Source: Coriobacteriia bacterium
GTDB taxonomy: Bacteria > Actinomycetota > Coriobacteriia > Coriobacteriales > UMGS124
Length of the DNA: 64,000 nt
NCBI GenBank assembly: GCA_018368455.1
Contig: JAGZEG010000014.1
Coordinates: forward strand, 18,679 to 82,678
Direction: 5' to 3'
The stretch's first letter is position 1. Each line of letters starts with the position of its first letter. The notes under the pieces were generated by a model. It worked only from the letters and a program-made list of their open reading frames with translations. It had not been told where the DNA came from and did no database searches. Made by a program: the position numbers and the translations under genes. Of this stretch, positions 29,625 to 38,588 are shown in pieces.

Positions 29625-29994
29625 GCACAATCCCTTCTCTCGATCGGCCGGGGTCTGTATATGAATAATCCGCCCCCGGCAGCCACTGCTCAAGGACGGA
29701 TTTAACCGCGGTACCACCTTGATTGGCACGCCCGGCTGTCTGTCCGGAGTGCCCGCTCGTTACGGCCCCTGGTGTCGGGAGGCCAGTCCGGCTCGCCTAC
29801 GCAGAGGGTCGCTGCGTCGCCATGCGGCGGCAGGCGTGCCCTCGTTCAGCTCGCGGCTGGTGAAGTGAACGTCCGCGCGGCACCTCCTGGGCGAGCTTGC
29901 AGCCTGGGCGTGTCCGTGGGCAGGCGCGCAACATGCGTCGACCCCCGGCATGCCTCCGGCCCGCCTCTCTGTGCTGGGCGCGTGTGCGCGGAAC
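29625..29994 (-). promoter_or_regulatory. T-box leader of pheST
   Basis: The conserved T-box AAGGTGGTACCGCGG lies at 29720-29706 on the minus strand and is followed by the typical TTAAATCCGTCCTTGAG. A competing stem AATCCGTCC/GGGCGGATT (about 29702 to 29665) could be the terminator form, though its U-run is weak (TTATTCATAT). T-boxes read uncharged tRNA, here presumably tRNA-Phe. A GGCGGGC/GCCTGCC pairing near 29960 may close stem I, but I could not fix the specifier codon. The 5' end is set by the promoter guess. Confidence 0.85.
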
Positions 29995-30000
29995 CTCTTC

Positions 30001-30030
30001 GTCATAGCCTTGCGGGCCAGCATAGCGCAA
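30001..30030 (-). promoter_or_regulatory. Candidate pheST promoter
   Basis: On the minus strand TTGCGC (30030-30025) and TATGAC (30006-30001) are separated by 18 bases. This places a transcript start about 7 bases downstream, giving a leader of about 370 nt, which suits a T-box. Confidence 0.45.
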
Positions 30031-30122
30031 GAGAGAGCTTTGGGGCGCCCGGCCCGAGGCGCGCGTCGGGAGGCTCCACTCAAACGACAGGCTGCTGAAC
30101 GCGCCCGCCCGCGGCAACGCGT

Positions 30123-31769
30123 CTACGGCTCCCCGTCGGCGAGGGCCATAACGGCGTCGATGAGTTCCTGCTGGGAGTGGACGTCCGCCTTCTGGTAGAT
30201 GTTGCGCACGTGCGTGTGCACCGTGTTGCGGCTCAGCGTCAGGGAGTCGGCCACCCACGCGATGGAGCGGCCCCGCGCCAGGCCCGGCAGCACGGCGCGC
30301 TCACGCGGCGTCAGACCCCACGCCTCCGCCGCGATGTCGGCCAGCCGCTCAACGCCCTGCTCGCCCGCGGCCACGGCGTCGCGCGCGATCTCCGCCTGTG
30401 AGGCGGGAACGTCCGGAGAGCTCGGCTGGGCCAGCTCCCCCGCAGGGCGCTGCGGAGCGAGGAGGCGCGGCGCGAGCTCTAGGCACAGGACGGCGCCGAG
30501 CACGACGGCAGCGGCAATCATGTAGAGGTCGCCGCTGCCGAGCTGCGGGAGCAGATCGCCGCCGAACCACATGCCCGCGTACGTCCCACCGAAAAAGCAG
30601 CCGAGCGCGGCAGAGAGGCGCACAAGCGCGGCGTCGCGGCCCCCAGGAGATTCGTCCTCGGCCTCGCCCACCGCCGCAGGGGCCATCCAGAGCAGGCCGT
30701 AGAACAACCCCTGGGACAGGGCCATGAGCAGAGGTACGAGCAGGGCCACGGCACCCGACATGAGCGGCGTCAGGAAAATGGCGACGAGATAGGCCGGCAG
30801 CAGAACGCAGCGCAGCGCAAGCGGCCCCGAGCCGCGCGCGTCGAGGCGCCGCGTGCCCTCGAGCAGGACGAGCGCGCCGAGCAGCAGGCCGGCGTCGTTG
30901 ATGAGGCAGTCGCGCACGAGGGAGCGGGCAAGCGCATCCGCCCCGCCCAGGGCGAAAACGCCCACAGAGAACGCCTGGCTCGATGCGAGGCCACCCGTCA
31001 CGCCGTACAGCGCGAACGTCACGAGCAGAAGGCCGACGCTGCCGAGCGCCGCCCTGCCGGCATTCCAGCCGCAGGCGCTGGCGTCCGGGCAAGCCGCTCC
31101 CCCGTCATCGGCGCCTCGCGCCCCCGCGGAAGACTCGGCCTCGGGGCAGGCAGGCCCCGGCACCCCCTGGCCCGCGAGCTCGCTCCCGCCACTCGTGCGG
31201 GAGAGACGTCCCAACAACAGCCAGAGCGCAAAGGGCAGAGCCAGGCCCGCGATGGCAACGCCCGCAGGCGCCAAAAGCAGGAAAGCGGCGTCGAGGCACG
31301 CGGCTATCGCAATGCCGAGCGCCATCTGGGCAGCGCAGGCAAGTGGGCGCGCGGGGCCCGCCACCGCACAGAGCGCCACGAGGCCCAGCATGCTCGCAAC
31401 GCGCGCAAGCACGCCCGCGGCGGACAGCGCCGACGTCGGAAGCGCATGCGGCGCGAGGCCAGCGACGGCGAGCAGCGCCGCTGAGATCAGGGCGAGCCCG
31501 CAGACGAGCACCCGGCCCGCGCGGCCTCCCATGGCTCGACGCAGCACGCAAGGACCCACCGCGAGCAGGGCGCACGGCACGAGACAGCAGAGCAGCATGG
31601 CGACGTTGTCGCCCGGCATGGGGAAGCGCCCGACGCCGTCGAGCGAGAGCTCCATATAGGATCGGGCGACACCGCCGAGAACGAGAAGAACGGCGATGGC
31701 GCACGCCCCGAGACGGGCACGCCCGTCTTCTAGCGTGACTCGCACCGCCTCACCCAGTCCTCTCGCCAT
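30123..31769 (-). CDS. LuxR-family regulator with multi-pass membrane domain
   Basis: The ATG at 31769 is preceded by GAAAGGGGG and gives 548 residues; an earlier in-frame start would add 57 implausible residues. Residues 15-430 form about 12 hydrophobic helices in an MFS-like arrangement. The C-terminal ~65 residues are a LuxR-type helix-turn-helix (GLTPRERAVLPGLARGRSIA, then SLTLSRNTVHTHVRNIYQKA). Such regulators are abundant in Eggerthellaceae and typically lie beside substrate-specific flavin reductases. This one is divergent from two, so it probably senses their substrate and controls them (inference). Confidence 0.9.
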   Translation of the reverse strand: MARGLGEAVRVTLEDGRARLGACAIAVLLVLGGVARSYMELSLDGVGRFPMPGDNVAMLLCCLVPCALLAVGPCVLRRAMGGRAGRVLVCGLALISAALLAVAGLAPHALPTSALSAAGVLARVASMLGLVALCAVAGPARPLACAAQMALGIAIAACLDAAFLLLAPAGVAIAGLALPFALWLLLGRLSRTSGGSELAGQGVPGPACPEAESSAGARGADDGGAACPDASACGWNAGRAALGSVGLLLVTFALYGVTGGLASSQAFSVGVFALGGADALARSLVRDCLINDAGLLLGALVLLEGTRRLDARGSGPLALRCVLLPAYLVAIFLTPLMSGAVALLVPLLMALSQGLFYGLLWMAPAAVGEAEDESPGGRDAALVRLSAALGCFFGGTYAGMWFGGDLLPQLGSGDLYMIAAAVVLGAVLCLELAPRLLAPQRPAGELAQPSSPDVPASQAEIARDAVAAGEQGVERLADIAAEAWGLTPRERAVLPGLARGRSIAWVADSLTLSRNTVHTHVRNIYQKADVHSQQELIDAVMALADGEP

Positions 31770-32162
31770 GCCGGCCCCCTTTCGTTCCAGTCCGATCCGC
31801 TGGACTACGCGCGATGGAAGACCGTCGCGCAATCCACCCGTTCCAAAACGACGTATTGACGAGCCCACGCCTACGTCACCCGCTGGAAAGGCGGCCCCGA
31901 CGCAATCCGTCCCCGCAAAGTATGCCCCCATCCGCTTCACCCGGAGCAGGTGAATCTATGCCCACAACCTGCGATGTTGTCATTCATGGGCACGAGGTGA
32001 AGCGCCCGGCGGCCCACATCGGTAGCGTGGAGTCCGTCAACGCGGGGCACGTGGCGAAAGCGGGCGTCCCTTAGGAGGGCTCGCCGTCAAGCGCCTGTGG
32101 GCGAAAAGACTCGAATCCCCGCCCGCGCCCCTGCCCCGCACGCTAACGATTGGAGAGCTTCC
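31770..32162. promoter_or_regulatory. Divergent regulatory region, LuxR gene/flavoprotein gene
   Basis: This is 393 bp without a credible gene. It contains a nested inverted repeat at 31959-31992: TGCCCA (31959) with TGGGCA (31987), and inside it ACAAC (31964) with GTTGT (31976). Being a dyad between a LuxR-type regulator and its presumed target, it is a possible operator. No clear -35/-10 pair was found. Confidence 0.4.
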
Positions 32163-33935
32163 ATGGCTACCGAGAACGCATCCATCTCGCGCCGCGACCT
32201 CATGAAGGCCGCCGCCGCGAGCGCAGCCGTCGCCGGCATCGCCGTCGGCGCCTCGCAGGCCCTCGCCGACGAGAAGGGCTCCGCGCCAGCAGACGCCCCC
32301 GCCGGCTCCGACACCGCGACCGAGACCGTCCCCACAATCTTCAAGCAGAACCCCGCGTGGCTCGGCGAGGCGCCCGCCATGCCCGAGAGCTTCGTCGAGG
32401 AGCTCGAGGCCGACATCGTCGTCGTGGGTTGCGGTCACTCCGGCGCCGCCTGTGCTCGCAAGGCAGCGGAGCTCGGCAAGCGCGTCATCGTGCTTGAGCA
32501 GCAGGACGGCGACCCCGACACGTTCATGGTGCTCGGTCAGGCCATCGGCCACATCAACTCCCAGTGGCAGTTCGATCAGGGCGTGCCCGAGTACGACGTC
32601 GAGGAGTTCGTGCACAACTGGCAGCTGCACTGCGCCAACCGCGCCCAGGGCAAGCTCGTCCACGACTTCGCCGTCTACGGCGGCCCGGCCATCGACGATC
32701 TCATCGCCGTGTGCCCCGAGGACGCGCAGCCCATGGCGCAGGCCTGGCCTGCCCCGAAGGGCTGGCAGCACAAGGTCGGCAGTTTCTGCAGCTATCCGGC
32801 GGCAGCGAGCTGGGGTGGCGGCATCAACAAGGCTATGGCGGCCCAGCGCCAGGCCATCGAGGACGCCGGCGGCACCATCGCCTACGGCACGAGCGGCTAC
32901 GTGCTCATCGGAGACGCCAAGCAGGGCGTCACGGGCGTCGTGGGCAAGGACGCGGACGGCAACTTCCACAAGTACACGGCCAAAATCGGCGTCGTGCTCG
33001 CCGCCGGCGACTGCTCGGCCGACAAGGAGATGTTCGCCGCCTTGTGCCAGGAGGTCGCCGAGACAAACACCGCCACGGACCAGCTGGCGGGCCAGGGCTG
33101 GAGCGGCCAGGGCCAGAAGCTCGGCCTGTGGGCCGGCGCCGCGATGGAGATCGGCCCGCGCGCGGCAATGGGCGGCAACTTCGGCCTGCCGATGAGCCCA
33201 CTCGCCGGCACGCCCGTGCTGCGCGTCAACAAGTACGGCGAGCGCTACGGCGACGAGTACGCGGGCGGCGGCGTGCTTGCCGGCATCTGGGGCGCCCGCC
33301 AGCCTGCCGGCTTCATCTACGACGTGTGGGACGCCAACGTGGCCGCCTATATGGACGTCAACCCGCTCGAGCACTTCAACCCCGAGGCAACGGAGGAGTC
33401 CATCGCCTCGCTCCAGCAGTCCATGGACGAGGCGTACGCCGCCGGTGATGCCGGCCTCGCCGTCAAGATCCAGCGCGGCCCCGCCTACGTCGGCCCCGAC
33501 GACCCCGCCTACCTCTACGCGGCCGACACGATCGAGGAGCTCGCCGTGCGTATGGGCCTCGACGAGGACGCCCAGGAGACGTTCGTCGCAACGGTCGAGC
33601 GCTACAACGAGCTGTGCGAGGCCGGCTCTGACGAGGACTTCGGCAAGGACGCCACGTACATGATCGCCCTGAACAACCCGCCGTTCTACTGCTACGCCAA
33701 CACGCCGAACCGCAACGACATCATGTGCGCGTTCGCCGGCCTGTTCGTCGACGGCAACCAGCAGGTCATGGACGCGGAGGGCTTCGACAAGATCAAGGGG
33801 CTCTACGCGACGGGCAACTGCGCTGGCGGACGCTTCCCGCTGCAGTACACCGCCCCGATGAACGGCGCCTCCATCGGCTTCGCGCTTGCGGGCGGATATG
33901 CGCTGGGCACGTACCTCGGAGGCCTGCCCGCATAG
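32163..33935 (+). CDS. Exported FAD-dependent fumarate-reductase-like oxidoreductase
   Basis: The protein has 590 residues; the ATG follows GGAGAG. The N-terminus is a twin-arginine signal (SRRDLMKAAAASAAVAGIAV) with a likely cut after ALA, so the folded flavoprotein is exported. The FAD Rossmann motif is DIVVVGCGHSGAACARKAAE and the C-terminal flavin motif is ATGNCAGGRFPLQYTAP. This is the FAD-binding-2 family of fumarate reductases, ketosteroid and urocanate reductases. It has no FMN-binding or haem domain of its own, so electrons must come from a partner. The substrate is unknown. It is followed by a second such gene. Confidence 0.9.
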   Translation: MATENASISRRDLMKAAAASAAVAGIAVGASQALADEKGSAPADAPAGSDTATETVPTIFKQNPAWLGEAPAMPESFVEELEADIVVVGCGHSGAACARKAAELGKRVIVLEQQDGDPDTFMVLGQAIGHINSQWQFDQGVPEYDVEEFVHNWQLHCANRAQGKLVHDFAVYGGPAIDDLIAVCPEDAQPMAQAWPAPKGWQHKVGSFCSYPAAASWGGGINKAMAAQRQAIEDAGGTIAYGTSGYVLIGDAKQGVTGVVGKDADGNFHKYTAKIGVVLAAGDCSADKEMFAALCQEVAETNTATDQLAGQGWSGQGQKLGLWAGAAMEIGPRAAMGGNFGLPMSPLAGTPVLRVNKYGERYGDEYAGGGVLAGIWGARQPAGFIYDVWDANVAAYMDVNPLEHFNPEATEESIASLQQSMDEAYAAGDAGLAVKIQRGPAYVGPDDPAYLYAADTIEELAVRMGLDEDAQETFVATVERYNELCEAGSDEDFGKDATYMIALNNPPFYCYANTPNRNDIMCAFAGLFVDGNQQVMDAEGFDKIKGLYATGNCAGGRFPLQYTAPMNGASIGFALAGGYALGTYLGGLPA

Positions 33936-33985
33936 GAGCGGCCCTTCACGCAGCACTTCACCAGTCTGTTTTGCACAATCCCTCA

Positions 33986-34024
33986 CGTTCATGTTGCACG
34001 TTGAGGTGAGGGTGAGCATGAACG
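33986..34024. repeat. Inverted repeat between the flavoprotein genes
   Basis: CGTTCATG (33986-33993) and CATGAACG (34017-34024) form an 8-bp perfect dyad, and flanking CTCA/TGAG partly extends it. It could be an operator or an mRNA hairpin. Confidence 0.4.
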
Positions 34025-34058
34025 TTGAGTCTCACTCCGTTTCCCTTGTCCATCAGCG

Positions 34059-34089
34059 GCGCCGGCCTGCCACTCCGGCCGGCCGGCGC
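34059..34089 (+). promoter_or_regulatory. GC hairpin just before the second flavoprotein ribosome site
   Basis: GCGCCGGCC (34059-34067) pairs with GGCCGGCGC (34081-34089). The stem ends about six bases before the GAAAGGATGG ribosome site. It may modulate translation or protect a processed mRNA end. Confidence 0.45.
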
Positions 34090-34111
34090 TCCCACGAAAG
34101 GATGGTTTCCC

Positions 34112-36337
34112 ATGAGTGACATGACCCGTCGGTACTTCCTGCGCAGCGCCGCCCTGGGCGTGAGCGGCGTCGCCTTCTCGGCCGCTGCCGCAACGGCCCT
34201 TGCCGAGGAGGGCGCCAAGGCTGCCGCCAACGCCGCCGCCGAGGCGCCCGCGCCCTCCGCCGAGCCCACGGCCGCTGCGAACGCGTCCGGCTCGGGCGAC
34301 GTCGTGCGCGAGCACGTCCTGCCCCAGCCGAGCTTCATGACCGCTCCCGAGCTCGTCGCCGACGCCGACATCTCCGAGACGATCGACTGCGACGTTGTCG
34401 TCGTAGGCGCCGGCCCCGCCGGTGTTGCCGCGGCCCTGGCCGCCGCCCAGGAGGGTGCGAAGGTCTGCCTGCTCGAGAAGGGCAGCACAGCTACGTTCAA
34501 CGGCGGTGACGTGGGCGCGTTCGAGAGCCAGTTCACCGACCGCTTCGAGTACAGCCACGACGCCGAGGGCATCATGCACGAGCTGATGCACAACGCGCAG
34601 ACGAAGGTCAACCAGGACCTCTACACGACGTGGCTGCGCCACTCCGGTGCCACGTTCGACTGGGCGTGCGACTGCTTCGAAGATCTCTACATCCTGGAGG
34701 CCACAGCCACGCCGACGCCCAACGGCGCCTACGCCTGGATCCAGCCCGAGCGCTACCCGCTGCCCGCCCCCCACGAGCCCCGCGACGCCTACTACGGCAC
34801 GTGGCAGACGACGTATCGCCTCGGCGGCGCGCAGAGCTTCACGTACTGTGGCGAGGCCATGGTCAAGGCCGCAGAAGCGACGGGCAACTGCACGACGTAC
34901 TACCAGACGGCCGGCTATCAGCTCGTGCGCGGTGACGATCAGAAGTCCGGCCGTGTGAGCGCGCTCATCGCCAAGACGTACGAGGGCGCCTACCTCAAGT
35001 TCAACGCCGCCAAGGGCGTCATCCTGTGCACGGGCGACTACACGGGCGACAACGAGATGTTCGAGTACTACATGCCGTGGTACTACTACCTGCCCGTCAT
35101 GTACTCGGCGACTGATCCCGACGGAAACGCGGCCAACACGGGCGACGGCGACAAGATGGCGCTGTGGGTCGGCGCACGCATGGAGGGCGGCCCGCACGCC
35201 GGCATGGCGCACACGATGGGCGGCCCGCTGGGCTGCGCGCCGATGCTGATGCTCAACCTGCAGGGCAAGCGTTTCATGAACGAGGACATCCCTGGCCAGG
35301 AGATCCAGGACCAGATGGCCGTCAACAACGAGGACCACGTGTGGCAGTTCTTCGACGCCAAGTGGAACGAGGAGGTCGGCCTCATGGGTGCCGGCCACGG
35401 ACAGGTCATCTACGAGCTGCAGGACAGCGACAACCAGCGCCTGTCGTCCAACGACGGCTTCGGCTCGCAGGCCCAAATCGACCAGGCCATTGAGGCAGGC
35501 ACGACCGTGACGGCCGACACGCTCGAGGACCTCATCGCCGCGACGGACATCGAGGACAAGGAGGCGGCGCTCGCCTCCATCCAGCGCTACAACGAGCTCG
35601 CCTCCGCCGGCGAGGACACGGACTACTACAAGGCCGCCAACTGCCTGTACGCGCTGGAGAACCCGCCGTTCTACGCGTGCAAGTTCAACAACGCCGGCCC
35701 GCTGCTCGTGTCGTCGTCCGGCATCATGACCGACGTGTACGGCCGCGTCATCGATGACAACAACCAGGTCATCGAGGGCCTGTACGCCGCCGGCAACAAC
35801 CAGGGCGGTCGCTTCGCCGGCGGCTATCCCACGACGGTCCCGGGTATCTCCCGCTCGTTCGCCCTGGTGTACGGCCGCATCGAGGGCATGATCGCCGCCC
35901 ACGACGGAGACGTCTCGCTGCTCGACAACTCCAAGGTCGAGACGTACGAGATGAAGAACCCCGTCACGGACTGGACGGCCGAGGACGCCGCCAACCAGCC
36001 ACCCGCCGAGGAGCCCGCGGGCATGCCCGGCGCCCCCGGTGAGGGCGGTGCCGCAGCCGCCGACGTGAGCGCCATCGCCGATGGCACGTATGAGGGCAGC
36101 GCCAAGGGCATCGGCGGCGACGTGCCCGTGAGCGTCACCGTATCCGGCGGCAAGATCACCGAGGTCGTCGTCGGCGAGAACTCCGAGACGGCTGGCATCG
36201 GCACGAAGGCCATCGAGCAGCTGCCCGCGGCCATCGTCGAAGCCAACGGCGTCGATGGCGTGAGCACGGTCTCCGGTGCAACCGTCACGTCGAAGGCCAT
36301 CCTCGAAGCCGTGACAGCGGCACTCGCCTCCGCATAA
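34112..36337 (+). CDS. Exported flavin reductase with C-terminal FMN-binding domain
   Basis: From the ATG at 34112 (GAAAGGATGG upstream) the protein has 741 residues. A twin-arginine signal (TRRYFLRSAALGVSGVAFSA) is followed by the FAD domain (DVVVVGAGPAGVAAALAAAQ) and a fumarate-reductase-type catalytic region. The last ~85 residues are an FMN-binding domain with SGATVTS, where ApbE would attach FMN to the second Thr. Covalent FMN normally relays electrons to FAD, so this protein resembles urocanate or fumarate reductases with the carrier at the C-terminus. It lies downstream of a related FAD-only gene and opposite the LuxR regulator. The substrate is unknown. Confidence 0.92.
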   Translation: MSDMTRRYFLRSAALGVSGVAFSAAAATALAEEGAKAAANAAAEAPAPSAEPTAAANASGSGDVVREHVLPQPSFMTAPELVADADISETIDCDVVVVGAGPAGVAAALAAAQEGAKVCLLEKGSTATFNGGDVGAFESQFTDRFEYSHDAEGIMHELMHNAQTKVNQDLYTTWLRHSGATFDWACDCFEDLYILEATATPTPNGAYAWIQPERYPLPAPHEPRDAYYGTWQTTYRLGGAQSFTYCGEAMVKAAEATGNCTTYYQTAGYQLVRGDDQKSGRVSALIAKTYEGAYLKFNAAKGVILCTGDYTGDNEMFEYYMPWYYYLPVMYSATDPDGNAANTGDGDKMALWVGARMEGGPHAGMAHTMGGPLGCAPMLMLNLQGKRFMNEDIPGQEIQDQMAVNNEDHVWQFFDAKWNEEVGLMGAGHGQVIYELQDSDNQRLSSNDGFGSQAQIDQAIEAGTTVTADTLEDLIAATDIEDKEAALASIQRYNELASAGEDTDYYKAANCLYALENPPFYACKFNNAGPLLVSSSGIMTDVYGRVIDDNNQVIEGLYAAGNNQGGRFAGGYPTTVPGISRSFALVYGRIEGMIAAHDGDVSLLDNSKVETYEMKNPVTDWTAEDAANQPPAEEPAGMPGAPGEGGAAAADVSAIADGTYEGSAKGIGGDVPVSVTVSGGKITEVVVGENSETAGIGTKAIEQLPAAIVEANGVDGVSTVSGATVTSKAILEAVTAALASA

Positions 36338-36347
36338 CCCGCACCTC

Positions 36348-36380
36348 GCCCCGGTGTCCCAGCGGCACCGGGGCTTTTTT
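36348..36380 (+). terminator. Terminator of the flavoprotein operon
   Basis: GCCCCGGTG (36348-36356) and CACCGGGGC (36366-36374) are followed by six T. This is a textbook intrinsic terminator 11 bases after the stop codon. Confidence 0.93.
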
Positions 36381-36719
36381 GTACAGTGCGCGAGGATGTC
36401 GCTCCACCGGGGCGCCTCGGCGCACTCGGATGCACAAGAACCCGCTCGAGTGTAGGGTTCTTGGGGGCGTGCCGCACAAAACAAGCGTCGAGTGCAGGTT
36501 TCTTCGCCGAGAGAGGCGACCCCAAAGCCTAGCGCTTCGAGATGCGCGCACAAAACCGCAGGTCGTAAGTGACCGACGTTGGCCGATAGGTCCTGAGCGG
36601 TCCCTCTCCTTTTCAAGAAGCGTGCACTCAACGGTCAAAACGAACAGTCCGGTCCGAAGAACCCTGCACTCGAGGCAGTTTTGGAGTGGCGGAGACGCGA
36701 GGGGCTGGCGGACGGCGCG
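36381..36719. repeat. Array of short repeats
   Basis: No gene is visible. Four copies of a ~20-bp unit resembling CTCGAGTGCAGGGTTCTTSG occur. Two are on the plus strand (36445-36464 and 36486-36505) and two inverted (near 36611-36632 and 36656-36675). The first is enclosed in a CAAGAACCC/GGGTTCTTG dyad (36435-36463). Confidence 0.65.
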
Positions 36720-38588
36720 TCAGGAGCGCACGCGCCAGCGACTGAGGCAGGCGCACACCTCTTGGAAGCGTGGCATGGCCAGGCCGCACGCCGGCTCGTG
36801 CGGGCACAGAGCCACTAGCCCGCCGTCGGCCACCTCGTCGGAGAGACGCTCTGCAAGCTCGCGAATCGGCAGGTCATCCAGCCAGCCGCGCTCGACGCAC
36901 AGGCGCATCATGTGCGCAAGTGCAGCCGTCTGTTCGGCGTCGACGAGCTGCTCGACGAGGCGCAGGTCCGCCGAGCCCTCCCCCACCTGCAGCGCGTCGC
37001 GACCAGAGCGCACTTTCACGCGGTCAGAGCGACCCCCGCGGGCGCCACGGCCGTGGGGACGTGTCGCGCCGCTGCGAGCGTCGACGGCCTCGGCATCAGC
37101 CTCCTGACTCGTCAGGGGTTCACGAACGCTGGCTGAGGAACCGCCAGCTCGCACACTCCTCAGCCAGCGTTCGCGCGGGGGCCAGCCAAAGAAGGGCGTG
37201 GTAGCAGGCCGCGCTTCCCTAGGCTCAACGGCAGCTGAACCATCATGGCCGACCTCGCGCACTCCGGAAGCCAGCTCGATACCTCGCGCGCCTAACGTCT
37301 CGCGCACGCGGGCGGTGATGTCGTGCGCCTCGTAGGCGTCCATCTGGATGACAGTGTCCGCCACAGGGAAGAATGCCCCCGAGCTACCGGCCACGATGAC
37401 CGACGAGACGCCCGCCACCTCGTACAGCTCGCGCACGCGGGACACGAACGGCGTGATGGGCTCGCGATCCGGGCTCACGACAGCTGCCATGAGGTCGTCG
37501 CGCACCATGAAGTTCGTCGCCGACGTATCCTCGTCGAAGAGCAGTAGGCGACTCCCCGCCTCGACGGCCTCGACCGTCCCGGCAGCCTGCGACGTGCTAC
37601 CACTCGCGTCCTGCGTGGAGAATCGCCGTGTGTCGCGCCCGTCAGGCAGGCCATCGATGAACGCCGAGATGTCAACGCTGTGCACGCAGCGTCCGTCCTC
37701 GGCGCGCAGCTTCACGGCCGAGGCGTCCGTGATGACGAGCTCGCGCCCATCACCAGCGACGTGGTCGTACACGCCGGCCTCGATGGCGCGCAGCAGCGTC
37801 GACTTGCCGTGGTAGCCACCGCCCACGACGAGCGTCACGCCCCGACGTATGCCCATACCGCTCGTGGGGCCGCGATGGGGCAGGTCGAGCGTCACGCGCA
37901 GCTCATCGGGCGAGCGGAACGGCAGGGCGCCGCGCAGGGGCGCGCTCGACACGCCGCTCGCCCGCGGCAGGATTGCGCCGTCGGCCACGAAGCACACGAG
38001 GCCCCGGCGCTCGAGCTCCCCACGCACGAAGCGCTGGTCGTCGGCGAGGTCCGCCACGTCGCGAGCCGCCCGCCCTGCCTCGCGGTCGCAGCGCAGTGCA
38101 CCGTCGACGCAGCGCGGCACGAAGTCGCAGAGCACACGGCCAAGCTCCTTGGCGTCAATCGTGCGGCCACGCGCGGGGAAGCCCACGGAGAAGCGCAGCG
38201 TAATGCCACGCTCGTCGCATGTGCAGGCCGAGCGCTCGAGAACCTCGGGGCCGGGACGGCTCGTCGCGATGAGGCCGCTCTTGCCCGAACCCTGGGCACG
38301 GAAGCTCCAACGGGCAGACTGCCGGGCGAAGCGGCGCACAAGAAAGTCCTCGAACGCGACACGACGATGGGGCGCATCGAACAGCGCCCGTGGAAAGCCC
38401 GCCTGGCGATGCGTCAGGCACACGCTCACCGACGAGGGCGCCGCAAACGGATCACCCTGCACGTGATCGATGGACAGCACGTAGTCGCCGAAGTCGTAGG
38501 CCCCGCGCAGGCCCTTATAGGCCGGGTAGCCCCGTCCGTCGATAGCCGCCAGCTGTCGACGGAGATCCTGCGCGCTTCGCATGCCCAT
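36720..38588 (-). CDS. Predicted ATPase of the ABC class
   Basis: From the ATG at 38588 the protein has 622 residues and starts close to the family N-terminus (RRQLAAIDGRGYPAYKGLRG). An in-frame ATG at 38804 would add 72 residues of doubtful nature. It matches the stand-alone ABC-class ATPase family (PF09818): Walker A GGGYHGKST, SVDISAFIDGLPDGRDT, and Walker B LLLFDEDTSATNFMVRDD. There is no membrane part. The biological role of the family is unknown. A non-conserved, Arg-rich segment near residues 475-545 contains a 17-bp DNA palindrome (37123-37173), which suggests an insertion in a linker. Confidence 0.85.
   Translation of the reverse strand: MGMRSAQDLRRQLAAIDGRGYPAYKGLRGAYDFGDYVLSIDHVQGDPFAAPSSVSVCLTHRQAGFPRALFDAPHRRVAFEDFLVRRFARQSARWSFRAQGSGKSGLIATSRPGPEVLERSACTCDERGITLRFSVGFPARGRTIDAKELGRVLCDFVPRCVDGALRCDREAGRAARDVADLADDQRFVRGELERRGLVCFVADGAILPRASGVSSAPLRGALPFRSPDELRVTLDLPHRGPTSGMGIRRGVTLVVGGGYHGKSTLLRAIEAGVYDHVAGDGRELVITDASAVKLRAEDGRCVHSVDISAFIDGLPDGRDTRRFSTQDASGSTSQAAGTVEAVEAGSRLLLFDEDTSATNFMVRDDLMAAVVSPDREPITPFVSRVRELYEVAGVSSVIVAGSSGAFFPVADTVIQMDAYEAHDITARVRETLGARGIELASGVREVGHDGSAAVEPREARPATTPFFGWPPRERWLRSVRAGGSSASVREPLTSQEADAEAVDARSGATRPHGRGARGGRSDRVKVRSGRDALQVGEGSADLRLVEQLVDAEQTAALAHMMRLCVERGWLDDLPIRELAERLSDEVADGGLVALCPHEPACGLAMPRFQEVCACLSRWRVRS
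37123..37173. repeat. 17-bp inverted repeat inside the ABC-class ATPase gene
   Basis: CGAACGCTGGCTGAGGA (37123-37139) is the perfect reverse complement of TCCTCAGCCAGCGTTCG (37157-37173), with a 17-base spacer. The reading frame stays open through it. Confidence 0.8.

Noticed and set aside
32037..34019. Minus-strand open frame of about 660 codons opposite the first flavoprotein
   Set aside because: It is antisense to a gene with a clear signal peptide, FAD motif and ribosome site.
33989..36631. Long minus-strand open frame (about 880 codons) opposite the FMN-binding flavoprotein
   Set aside because: The composition is Arg/Val/His/Gly-biased with no domain, and it is the antisense of a well-supported gene. 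Long open antisense frames are expected at this GC content.
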